Shown piece by piece: positions 52,890 to 60,045 of a stretch of DNA of 64,000 bases. Source of the DNA: Bog-950 sp964615305 (GTDB lineage: Bacteria > Bacteroidota > Bacteroidia > Chitinophagales > LD1); assembly GCA_964615305.1 (NCBI GenBank), contig CAZTNA010000001.1, forward strand, positions 310,001 through 374,000. Direction: 5' to 3'. Below the pieces are notes generated by a model. It searched no databases and was not told the DNA's origin. It saw only the letters and a list, made by a program, of their open reading frames with translations. Made by a program: the position numbers and the translations under genes. Position 1 is the first letter of the stretch; each line of letters opens with the position of its first letter.

Positions 52890-53594
52890 TTGCAAAGTTG
52901 GAGTATTATCATTTTTGGATTCAATGAAGAGAAAACAGTAAAAGCTGTAATAGAGTCAGCATCTAAGTTGCTGAAGTGTATTAGTAATGATCAAGGTGAA
53001 CTTATTGTGGTAGATGATGGAAGTACGGATAACTCAATAAACGAAATCAACCTCGCCTTAAATGATTTTCCCGGATTAAAGGTTATCGAGCATCAAAAAA
53101 ATAAAGGCATTGGAGCTGCTTTACTTAGCGGATACTCGAGCGCAAGTGCCGAAAATATTTGTGCCATACCAGCAGACGGACAGTTTGATTTGTTTCAACT
53201 TAAAGAGAATGCTACGGTAGAGTCCAACACCATTATATCTTTCTATAGGCACAAGAATGATATTTATAGCCCGTTCAGAAAGTTTCTTTCTGCGTGTAAT
53301 AGGTTTCTGTTGCGTTTTTTTATGGGAGTAAATGTGAGAGATATTAACTGGGTAAAAGTTTACAAACGCGATAACCTTAAGGCATTGAACCTGGTGCTAG
53401 GTAGTTCATTAGTAGAGAGTGAAATATGTATAAAATTAATAAAGAATGGTATAAGGTTAGTAGAGTTACCCACTATATATTCACCACGAAAGTTTGGAAC
53501 ACCCAAAGGTGCTTCGGTTAAAATTATACTGACCGCTCTGGCAGAATTACCCAAACTATTTATCGAAACTGTTTTATTTAAACCCACAAAATGA
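52890..53594 (+). CDS. Family 2 glycosyltransferase, polyprenyl-phosphate type
   Basis: 234 aa from a TTG start at 52890; an in-frame stop two codons upstream and no ATG before the conserved core leave it as the best start. GT2 core: SIIIFGFNEEKTV, LIVVDDGSTDNS (nucleotide-binding DDGS), KNKGIGAALLSGY and CAIPADGQFD (a DxD-like DGQ element). The dolichol-phosphate-sugar-synthase-like pattern without membrane helices suggests transfer of a sugar to a polyprenyl phosphate or a chain-initiating step. Overlaps the oxidoreductase gene by 4 nt; first gene of the rightward operon. It is the only obvious glycosyltransferase in this cluster. Confidence 0.85.
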   Translation: MQSWSIIIFGFNEEKTVKAVIESASKLLKCISNDQGELIVVDDGSTDNSINEINLALNDFPGLKVIEHQKNKGIGAALLSGYSSASAENICAIPADGQFDLFQLKENATVESNTIISFYRHKNDIYSPFRKFLSACNRFLLRFFMGVNVRDINWVKVYKRDNLKALNLVLGSSLVESEICIKLIKNGIRLVELPTIYSPRKFGTPKGASVKIILTALAELPKLFIETVLFKPTK

Positions 53595-54583
53595 ATATCG
53601 GTATTGTAGGATATGGTTACTGGGGGCCGAAAATTGCCCGTAATGTATTGCAGCATAAAGACTGTGAGCTAAAGGCTGTGGCAGACATAGACCCTGCCAA
53701 ATTAGAGTATGCTAGTGAATCGTTGCAGGGTGTTTTTACCACGCTAAATGCTGAGCAGCTCTTTACTTCACCTGACATAGATTCGGTTGTTATAAGTTCA
53801 TATTCATCTACTCATTACCAGTTAACAAAACGAGCATTGCAGTGCGGTAAAAATGTATTGGTTGAAAAACCTTTATCTACTACCCGCAGAGAAAGTGAAG
53901 AACTTTTAGAATTGGCACAACGACAAGGCGTAACCCTAATGGTTGATCATACATACTTGTATTCTAATGCCGTTTTAGAAATTAAAAAGCTATTAGCCAC
54001 AGAGAGTTTCGAAAAGTTAAGGGTAATAGAGTCGAACAGAAGCAATTTCGGGTTTATGCGAAGCGATTTAAATGTGCTCTATGATTTAGCTACGCATGAT
54101 GTTTCTATTATTACATATCTGCTAGAGAAACTTCCTGTAAGTGTTAGAGCTACAGGGTTTAAATTACATGGCAACCTAGAGCAGATTGCTCAACTTTATC
54201 TTACGTACGAAGAAGGCTGTCAGGCATCGGTGTATTGTTCGTGGGTTTCACCACACAAAATTAGAAGAATGAATTTTGTGAGTGAGCATAATACTATCTG
54301 CTTCGATGATTTAAATGCTGATAATAAAGTTGAGATTTTCGAAAACCAAATTTATTGGACCGCACCAACCGACAAAAATGGTTTGTTGGACGCCAGCGTA
54401 CACAAAACAAGTTTATATATAAAGTTTGACGAACCGTTGTATAAAATGATTGGCGATTTTAAAAACGCAGTTGTTTTGAAATCAGCACCACGCTCAAATA
54501 TGTTTTTGGCTACTGATGTAATTCGCATACTCGAAAAGGCATGTGAGAGTATGACTTTGGGGGGGAAAGAAATTTTAATTTGA
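53591..54583 (+). CDS. Gfo/Idh/MocA-family oxidoreductase
   Basis: 330 aa NAD(P)-dependent sugar oxidoreductase. N-terminal Rossmann motif GIVGYGYWGPKIARNV and VEKPLSTT (the EKP motif with the catalytic Lys). The C-terminal alpha/beta domain has YDLATHDVSIITYLL (with the H-D catalytic pair). The GYWGP variant is frequent in nucleotide-sugar 3-oxidases of the WlbA/WbpB type. Placed between a GT2 gene (4-nt overlap) and a carbamoyltransferase (24-nt gap). With the dehydrogenase at 56245 it may act on a UDP-uronic acid to give a 3-keto sugar. No aminotransferase partner is seen. Confidence 0.85.
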   Translation: MNIGIVGYGYWGPKIARNVLQHKDCELKAVADIDPAKLEYASESLQGVFTTLNAEQLFTSPDIDSVVISSYSSTHYQLTKRALQCGKNVLVEKPLSTTRRESEELLELAQRQGVTLMVDHTYLYSNAVLEIKKLLATESFEKLRVIESNRSNFGFMRSDLNVLYDLATHDVSIITYLLEKLPVSVRATGFKLHGNLEQIAQLYLTYEEGCQASVYCSWVSPHKIRRMNFVSEHNTICFDDLNADNKVEIFENQIYWTAPTDKNGLLDASVHKTSLYIKFDEPLYKMIGDFKNAVVLKSAPRSNMFLATDVIRILEKACESMTLGGKEILI

Positions 54584-54607
54584 AATAAAATCTGTTGCAC
54601 GTACTTT

Positions 54608-56233
54608 ATGGTTGTATTAGGAATAAACGGTGGAGTGCGTTTGGGTTATCAGGATATATCAGCCGTGCTGGCCATTGACGGAAAAATAGTAGCCGCGGTT
54701 GAAGAAGAACGGCTAAACAGGGTAAAACATTCCCCCGCGCAACTTCCTTTTTTATCGGTTAAGGAAGTGTTGCGAATAGCCGGGTTAAAGTTTGAGGATA
54801 TAAACATAGTAGCTACTCACGGTGAAACATGGGGCAACGAATTTCCAGAAAGATTACGCGAGTACTTTAAATTCAATTTTGGCTTTTGCCCAAAGTTGCA
54901 GATATACCACCACCATACTTGCCATGCGGCATCTGCATATTATGCATCTGGATTTAGCGAAAGTATGATTGTATCATTAGATAGCTCCGGTGATGGAGTC
55001 TCGGTTCAATTAGCAATAGGAAAAGAAGGAAAAATTACTGTGCTGAAGAGAATAATGAGGCCTGATAGTTTTGGTATTTTTTATTCGATGGTAACGCAGT
55101 TTTGTGGTTTTGCTAGAGATTCCGATGAGTATAAGCTAATGGGGCTAGCAAGTTATGGCAACCGCAACAAGTTTGATTTTTCAGAAGTAGTTCAGTACAA
55201 TAATGGTGAGTTAAAGTTAAATCACGCGTACATTACAACAATAACACCCGGGCAGCCCCAGCCAACCAAGCAAGAAAAACTGTATAGCAAGAAGTTTGAA
55301 GCAGAATTTGGTGAACCAAGAATTTACGGCACATCAATGAGTAATATCTATAAAGATGTGGCTGCCTCTGCCCAAGCTCATATCGAAAAGTTACTTACAG
55401 AAATGATAAGCGACTTCAGCCGTGAAACAGGGTTAAAAAATATTTGCCTTGCTGGCGGTGTAGCATTGAACTGTGCCGCGAATCAAAAAATAGGAAACCT
55501 GCCCTGTATCGAGAACATATTTGTTCAACCGGCCTCAAGCGATGCCGGAATCTCGTTAGGAGCTGCATATCTGGCAACTGTTGATGAGGGAATAAAATCT
55601 AGCCCTACTAACCATACATTTCTCGGAGGTGCTCTTTGTAACGATGAAGTAAGAACGTGTTTAAGTAACTTGAACCTTAAGTTTTCTGACTTAACTGATT
55701 CAGCTGAATTTGCCGCTAAACTTATTGCTGAAGGGAAAGTAATTGGCTGGGTAAATGGTAATATGGAGTTCGGTCCCCGATCACTCGGCAACAGAAGCAT
55801 ATTGGCCAATCCGGCAAATTCCGAAATTCAAAGTGTTGTGAATCAAAAGATAAAATTCCGCGAAGGATTTAGACCATTTTGCCCCTCGGTTATTGAAGAA
55901 GACTCGTCTGCATTTTTTAATGGCAAACCTGCTAGTTCGCCATATATGACCATTAATTTTTCAGCCACAGAGTATGCACAACAGAGAGTGCCCGGAGTTA
56001 TTCATGTTGACGGAACAGCACGGATTCAAACTGTAAACAAACAAGAGTCTCCTCTGTTTTACACTTTACTTAGCAATTTAAAAACACTCACCGGAAATGG
56101 AGTAGTGTTGAACACAAGTTTTAACCGTAACACAGAACCTATTGTTAACTCGCCCATAGATGCTGTTTCTACATTTTTTGGCAGCGGACTCGATCATTTA
56201 ATTATTGGAAACTTTTTACTGAGCAAAACTTAA
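54608..56233 (+). CDS. Carbamoyltransferase, NodU/TobZ/CmcH family
   Basis: 541 aa, full length. Transfers a carbamoyl group from carbamoyl phosphate through carbamoyl-adenylate to a hydroxyl, usually on a sugar. The N-terminal Kae1-like domain has GINGGVRLGYQDISAVL, VEEERLNRVKH, HHHTCHAASAYYAS (metal-binding His cluster) and GGVALNCAANQ. The C-terminal YrdC-related part has MEFGPRSLGNRSILA, KFREGFRPFCPSV and VLNTSFNRNTEPIV. All are canonical. In this cluster it probably O-carbamoylates a residue of the exported product, possibly at a hydroxyl made by one of the PhyH enzymes; that last step is inference. Confidence 0.93.
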   Translation: MVVLGINGGVRLGYQDISAVLAIDGKIVAAVEEERLNRVKHSPAQLPFLSVKEVLRIAGLKFEDINIVATHGETWGNEFPERLREYFKFNFGFCPKLQIYHHHTCHAASAYYASGFSESMIVSLDSSGDGVSVQLAIGKEGKITVLKRIMRPDSFGIFYSMVTQFCGFARDSDEYKLMGLASYGNRNKFDFSEVVQYNNGELKLNHAYITTITPGQPQPTKQEKLYSKKFEAEFGEPRIYGTSMSNIYKDVAASAQAHIEKLLTEMISDFSRETGLKNICLAGGVALNCAANQKIGNLPCIENIFVQPASSDAGISLGAAYLATVDEGIKSSPTNHTFLGGALCNDEVRTCLSNLNLKFSDLTDSAEFAAKLIAEGKVIGWVNGNMEFGPRSLGNRSILANPANSEIQSVVNQKIKFREGFRPFCPSVIEEDSSAFFNGKPASSPYMTINFSATEYAQQRVPGVIHVDGTARIQTVNKQESPLFYTLLSNLKTLTGNGVVLNTSFNRNTEPIVNSPIDAVSTFFGSGLDHLIIGNFLLSKT

Positions 56234-56244
56234 GTAACACTAAC

Positions 56245-57348
56245 ATGAAAAGTATAGGGGTAATTGGAATTGGGAAATTGGGATTGTGTTTTGCGCTAAA
56301 CCTTGAGAAGTGCGGCTACAAAGTGGTAGGTGTTGATACAAATTCAGACTATATAACATCGCTTAATAACAAAACATTTTGCTCACATGAACCTAAAGTA
56401 AATGAGTTGTTGAATTCGGCAGTAAATTTCTGTGCCAGTACAAAAATATCAGACTTGATTACCGAAGATTTTGACTTGTTGTTTGTTTGCGTTGCAACTC
56501 CATCAGATGTGCACGGGGGGTATGAACATTCGCAAATTGAGCGAGTGGCAGAACAAATTAAAACGTTTGGTGAACGAAGTAAGCCCATACATCTTGTAAT
56601 AGTTTGCACAGTTACCCCGGGCTTTAGCAATAAACTTTCTATGTCGTTAAGTGAATTGAATTACACTGTTAGCTATAATCCGGAGTTTATTGCACAAGGA
56701 AATATTATACATAATCAACTACACCCTGATCAGATTTTAATTGGTGAAGCGGATAAAAATGCAGGAGATATGATTGAGGAGATATATAAAAACATGTGTA
56801 GAAACACTCCGGCTGTACATAGAATGGACAGGCTTAGTGCTGAGATAACAAAATTAGCCACCAATTGTTTTCTTACAACCAAAATTGCCTTTGCTAATTC
56901 TATTGGTGATTTAGCCACCGCGGCTGGAGCTGATGCAGAAAAGATACTGGCTGCTGTAGGGGCTGACTCAAGAATAGGAGATAAGTATTTAAAGTATGGC
57001 TTTGGATTTGGCGGGCCTTGTTTGCCAAGAGATAACAGAGCATTGGGCTACTTTGCTCAAACACAGAACTTCGATCTTCCCCTGGGCAAATCAACTGACG
57101 AACTAAATAAACAGCACCTACAGTTTCAATTGCAACAGTACTTAACAATGTATAGTCCTGCTGAAACAATAGACATAGGGAGCGTAGCTTTTAAAAAAGG
57201 ATCTGTAATGCTTGACGAGTCGCAAAAGCTTTTACTCGCTGTTGAGTTGGTCAAAGCAGGCCGAAAAGTTTTGATCACCGATAAACAAGTTGTAATAGAT
57301 GAAGTAAACCGCTTGTACCCGAATTTGTTTCAAACAAAGGTAGATTAG
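56245..57348 (+). CDS. UDP-glucose/GDP-mannose-dehydrogenase-family nucleotide-sugar dehydrogenase
   Basis: 367 aa. Oxidises a nucleotide sugar twice to the uronic acid. GVIGIGKLGLCFALNL (NAD-binding), VCVATPSD, VIVCTVTPGFS, YNPEFIAQGN, KLATNCFLTTKIAFANSIGD, and the active-site GGPCLPRDN with Cys259 as the thiohemiacetal nucleophile. The C-terminal domain is compact (SVAFKKGSVMLDESQ, AGRKVLITDKQ) but complete, so the enzyme is a short form rather than a truncation. Last gene of the rightward GT2-Gfo-carbamoyltransferase operon (11-nt gap). The substrate (UDP-Glc, UDP-HexNAc or GDP-Man) cannot be told from sequence. Confidence 0.9.
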   Translation: MKSIGVIGIGKLGLCFALNLEKCGYKVVGVDTNSDYITSLNNKTFCSHEPKVNELLNSAVNFCASTKISDLITEDFDLLFVCVATPSDVHGGYEHSQIERVAEQIKTFGERSKPIHLVIVCTVTPGFSNKLSMSLSELNYTVSYNPEFIAQGNIIHNQLHPDQILIGEADKNAGDMIEEIYKNMCRNTPAVHRMDRLSAEITKLATNCFLTTKIAFANSIGDLATAAGADAEKILAAVGADSRIGDKYLKYGFGFGGPCLPRDNRALGYFAQTQNFDLPLGKSTDELNKQHLQFQLQQYLTMYSPAETIDIGSVAFKKGSVMLDESQKLLLAVELVKAGRKVLITDKQVVIDEVNRLYPNLFQTKVD

Positions 57349-57358
57349 GTCTAACTTT

Positions 57359-57766
57359 TTATGCCGGAAATTCAAAATAGTTCCGTTCGGTTTCCCAAAG
57401 TTGTACTCGTAAATCATAGCTGGCGCCTAAACGAGCACGAATCAGGTTGTAAATTACCACCACCATGTTTTCTCCTGTGGGGTTTAGGTCTCTAAATTCG
57501 GGGCAATCTAAATTCAGGTTTCTGTGATCAAAACGATCGTGTACCTCCTGCTGAATAATTGTTTTTAGCTCTTGCAAGTCAATTACGTATCCGGTTTCAG
57601 GATTTATTTCTCCTGTTACACGCACATCTAATCGGTAGTTGTGTCCGTGATAATTTTCATTGGCGCATAGGCCAAACACATCTTTGTTTTTTTCTGTGCT
57701 CCAATCTTTTCTGTAAAGTTTATGGGCTGCATTGAAAGTTATTTTCCTGTAAACGGCTACTCGCAT
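57359..57766 (-). CDS. queD: 6-carboxy-5,6,7,8-tetrahydropterin synthase family
   Basis: 135 aa. 6-pyruvoyl-tetrahydropterin-synthase fold. Zinc ligands in FNAAHKLY and NYHGHNYRLDV; catalytic Cys in GLCANENYHGHN; catalytic DHRNLN. The C-terminal WETERNYFEF holds the substrate-anchoring Glu. It converts dihydroneopterin triphosphate to the queuosine precursor (QueD) or a related pterin. The C-x-x-E-N spacing is QueD-like. Single gene; marks the end of the accessory cluster (11 nt after the convergent dehydrogenase stop). Confidence 0.9.
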   Translation of the reverse strand: MRVAVYRKITFNAAHKLYRKDWSTEKNKDVFGLCANENYHGHNYRLDVRVTGEINPETGYVIDLQELKTIIQQEVHDRFDHRNLNLDCPEFRDLNPTGENMVVVIYNLIRARLGASYDLRVQLWETERNYFEFPA

Positions 57767-57937
57767 CTTGTTTGGTTGTTTTAATACCTGGCCAGTTCAC
57801 CGGTGCTAGTTGTGTACTGAAGTCGCCTTGGTTCACGAAACTACAAACGTTTTGGTTTTAACCAGCTTCTGGTACACTAGAGTCCACTTTTCTGAAAGCG
57901 ATAGTGATGCATAAACACCTTTTTATTGCCTGTTGCC

Positions 57938-57964
57938 TGTGGATAACAGCCTGTTTTCTCCACA
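57938..57964. promoter_or_regulatory. Pair of DnaA-box-like sites upstream of mraZ
   Basis: TGTGGATAA (57938-57946) is a perfect DnaA box (TTATCCACA) on the minus strand. TTCTCCACA (57956-57964) on the plus strand has one mismatch. The two face each other across 9 nt. Confidence 0.4.
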
Positions 57965-58047
57965 ATTATTAAAATAATGAATTTTATTCCCACAAAATTA
58001 CACCAATGAAAACCATGAGTTGCTATTGGTAAAATTGAGTTGTTTGG

Positions 58048-58077
58048 TTTGTTGAAAAATAAAAATGCCCTATTTTG
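58048..58077 (+). promoter_or_regulatory. Predicted mraZ/dcw promoter
   Basis: TTTG at 58048-58051, 19-nt spacer, TATTTTG at 58071-58077 (one T short of TAnnTTTG). It would give a leader of ~57 nt before the mraZ ATG at 58141. Confidence 0.45.
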
Positions 58078-58086
58078 TATCATTTA

Positions 58087-58101
58087 GTGGTTTTTTGTGG
58101 G
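58087..58101 (+). promoter_or_regulatory. Candidate MraZ operator
   Basis: GTGG (58087-58090) and GTGGG (58097-58101) repeat with a 10-bp period just downstream of the predicted -7 element. This resembles the TGGGN repeats bound by MraZ in other bacteria. Only two copies, one imperfect. Confidence 0.35.
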
Positions 58102-58140
58102 AATAATGTTTTCTTCGCCATAGATTTTAAAGACAACCAA

Positions 58141-58608
58141 ATGCTTTTTCGCGGAGATTACGAATGCACAATGGATGACAAGGGGCGTATAAAAATGCCT
58201 ACTGCCTTGCGCAAGCTGTTTGCTGCAGAAAATGAAACCCGGTTTGTGCTGGTGAAAGACCTGCAGGATTGCCTTGCTATTTATCCGTTGAAAAATTGGA
58301 TGGAGATAGAAGCGCGGATAGACAAGTTGAACCCATTCAATATGAATCACCAACGGTTTATTGATTTGGTGACCACCGGTTGGACAGAAGTGGAAATAGA
58401 TAGTGCTGATCGTTTTTTGGTAAGCACATCACTGCGCAAGTTTATTGGCAATGGGAAAGATATTCTGCTCAAAGGCAAGCAGAAGAAGATTCAAATATGG
58501 GATGAAAAGAAGTATGGCAAAATGAATGAAGCTAATCGCAATGAAGCAGAGCAGCTTTCTTCAGAAGTGTCAAGATATTTAGATGAGTTAGGAGAAGGAG
58601 AAAAGTAA
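58141..58608 (+). CDS. mraZ: MraZ, transcriptional regulator of the dcw cluster
   Basis: 155 aa from the ATG at 58141 (MLFRGDYECTMDDKGRIKMP), the typical MraZ start; a longer frame to 58075 begins inside the predicted promoter and is rejected. Two SpoVT/AbrB-like halves: ECTMDDKGRIKMPTALRK and VEIDSADRFLVSTSLRKF, each with the D-x-x-G/D-R core that forms the DNA-binding ring. It represses its own operon in other bacteria. First gene of mraZ-rsmH-ftsL-ftsI-murD-mraY; 12 nt before rsmH. Confidence 0.95.
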   Translation: MLFRGDYECTMDDKGRIKMPTALRKLFAAENETRFVLVKDLQDCLAIYPLKNWMEIEARIDKLNPFNMNHQRFIDLVTTGWTEVEIDSADRFLVSTSLRKFIGNGKDILLKGKQKKIQIWDEKKYGKMNEANRNEAEQLSSEVSRYLDELGEGEK

Positions 58609-58620
58609 ACCGGATAGCAG

Positions 58621-59559
58621 ATGAAGGAGGGCAAATCCGAAAGCCGAAATCTGAATCCTGAAGTGGTTTATCACACCAGCGTTCTTTTACATGAGAGTAT
58701 TGGGGGGCTCAACATAAAGCCAGCCGGCATTTATGTTGACGCAACTTTTGGCGGAGGCGGGCACTCAAAAGAAATTTTGAAGCACTTGAATAAAAACGGA
58801 AGGATAATTGCATTTGATCAGGATGAGGATGCTCGGCAAAATGTTTTGAATGACGAGCGATTCGAATTGGTGAAGGCAAACTTCAGTGAGCTGAAACGAT
58901 TTCTGAGGTTACATCAGGTGGAAAAGGTGGATGGAGTGCTGGCTGATCTTGGCGTTTCGAGTTGGCAGTTTGATACAGCAGAGAGAGGTTTTAGTTATCG
59001 CTTTGATGGTCCGCTGGATATGCGTATGAATAAACAAGGCGATAAAACTGCTGCTGATGTGTTGAATGAAATGAGTGTTGGCGATTTGCAAAAAATGTTC
59101 AGTACGTATGGCGAATTGCGAAACGCAAAAACCTTAGCAAACGCAATTGCGGAGGCAAGAGCGCAGAGGCAGTTTACGATGATAGCTGATTTGATAAGTG
59201 TTTGTGAAGCAAACAGAATAGGCGAAAAGCACAAATATCTCGCGCAGGTTTTTCAGTCGCTGAGAATTGAAGTGAATGATGAGCTAGGTGTACTGAAAAC
59301 TTTGTTAGAGCAAAGTGCTGATGTGTTGAATAACGGAGGGCGGTTAGCGGTTATTACATTTCACTCACTCGAAGATCGGTTAGTGAAAAACTATATGAAG
59401 TATGGGAGTTTTGGTAATGAACCCGTGAAAGATTTCTACGGAAACTTTGAAAGCAAATTTAAGCTGATAACGAAAAAACCAGTAGAGGCAAGTGTTCAAG
59501 AGCAAAAAGATAACAGCAGAAGCAGAAGCGCGAAATTGAGGGTAGCAGAAAAGATATAA
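58621..59559 (+). CDS. rsmH: 16S rRNA (cytosine1402-N4)-methyltransferase
   Basis: 312 aa. Motifs: YHTSVLLHESIGGL, GIYVDATFGGGGHSKEIL (SAM-binding), GVLADLGVSSWQFD, RGFSYRFDGPLDMRM, QVFQSLRIEVNDELGVL and LAVITFHSLEDRLVKNYM. All are canonical. It methylates the ribosomal P site. Two nt before ftsL. Confidence 0.96.
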   Translation: MKEGKSESRNLNPEVVYHTSVLLHESIGGLNIKPAGIYVDATFGGGGHSKEILKHLNKNGRIIAFDQDEDARQNVLNDERFELVKANFSELKRFLRLHQVEKVDGVLADLGVSSWQFDTAERGFSYRFDGPLDMRMNKQGDKTAADVLNEMSVGDLQKMFSTYGELRNAKTLANAIAEARAQRQFTMIADLISVCEANRIGEKHKYLAQVFQSLRIEVNDELGVLKTLLEQSADVLNNGGRLAVITFHSLEDRLVKNYMKYGSFGNEPVKDFYGNFESKFKLITKKPVEASVQEQKDNSRSRSAKLRVAEKI

Positions 59560-59561
59560 AA

Positions 59562-59936
59562 ATGGAAGAGCAAAACATAAATGAAACAGTTGAACAAACA
59601 TCGGAGAAACAATCCCCGAAAGGTTTTGCATCGCTGTTGGGTAAACTCGATGCAGCCGGTGAAAACGGGTTGAAGCAGGTTTTTTTCAATATGCCGTTTG
59701 TGTCTTTTCTGGTTGTGCTTGCTGCTTTGCATATAGCCAATAATCACATGGCTGAGAATTATGCGCGCAGAATTACTAAAACAGAAAAAGAAGTAAAGCA
59801 GTTACGTTGGCAATACATGACAACTACTTCGGGTCTGATGCAAAAAAGCAAACAGAGCGAAGTGGCAAAATTGGTGAACACACAGGGGTTGAAGGAACTG
59901 AGGATTCCCCCTTATAAAATAGAGGTAAAAGAATAA
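59562..59936 (+). CDS. ftsL: FtsL-like division protein
   Basis: 124 aa bitopic protein. An acidic cytoplasmic N-terminus of ~45 residues, one membrane helix (FVSFLVVLAALHIANNHMA), then a periplasmic coiled coil (KTEKEVKQLRWQYMTTTSG) and a C-terminal IPPYKIEVKE, as in Bacteroidota FtsL-type proteins. Sequence conservation is low; assignment rests on topology, size and position between rsmH and the PBP. Confidence 0.8.
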   Translation: MEEQNINETVEQTSEKQSPKGFASLLGKLDAAGENGLKQVFFNMPFVSFLVVLAALHIANNHMAENYARRITKTEKEVKQLRWQYMTTTSGLMQKSKQSEVAKLVNTQGLKELRIPPYKIEVKE

Positions 59937-60045
59937 AGATGCTGAATAAAGTGAATGCTCATCGCCTGAAAAATTTCCGACAAAAAGCGGATCCGATGAG
60001 CAGCCACCGAAATTCGGGACTGTAAACTATTGCATAAAACGCACT

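Larger units (their letters stand above)
57767..58140. other. 374-bp intergenic region before the dcw cluster
   Basis: Spacer between divergent queD and mraZ. No conserved small ORF or RNA is seen. It holds two DnaA-box-like sites, a predicted mraZ promoter and a candidate MraZ operator, listed separately. The 100 bp nearest mraZ is AT-rich. Confidence 0.6.

Noticed and set aside
56245..57348. Nucleotide-sugar dehydrogenase thought to be truncated at 367 aa
   Set aside because: The C-terminal domain motifs (SVAFKKGSVMLDESQ, AGRKVLITDKQ) are present, so it is a compact complete form.
57938..57964. Replication origin
   Set aside because: Only two DnaA-like boxes, no AT-rich unwinding element beside them and no dnaA or dnaN nearby.
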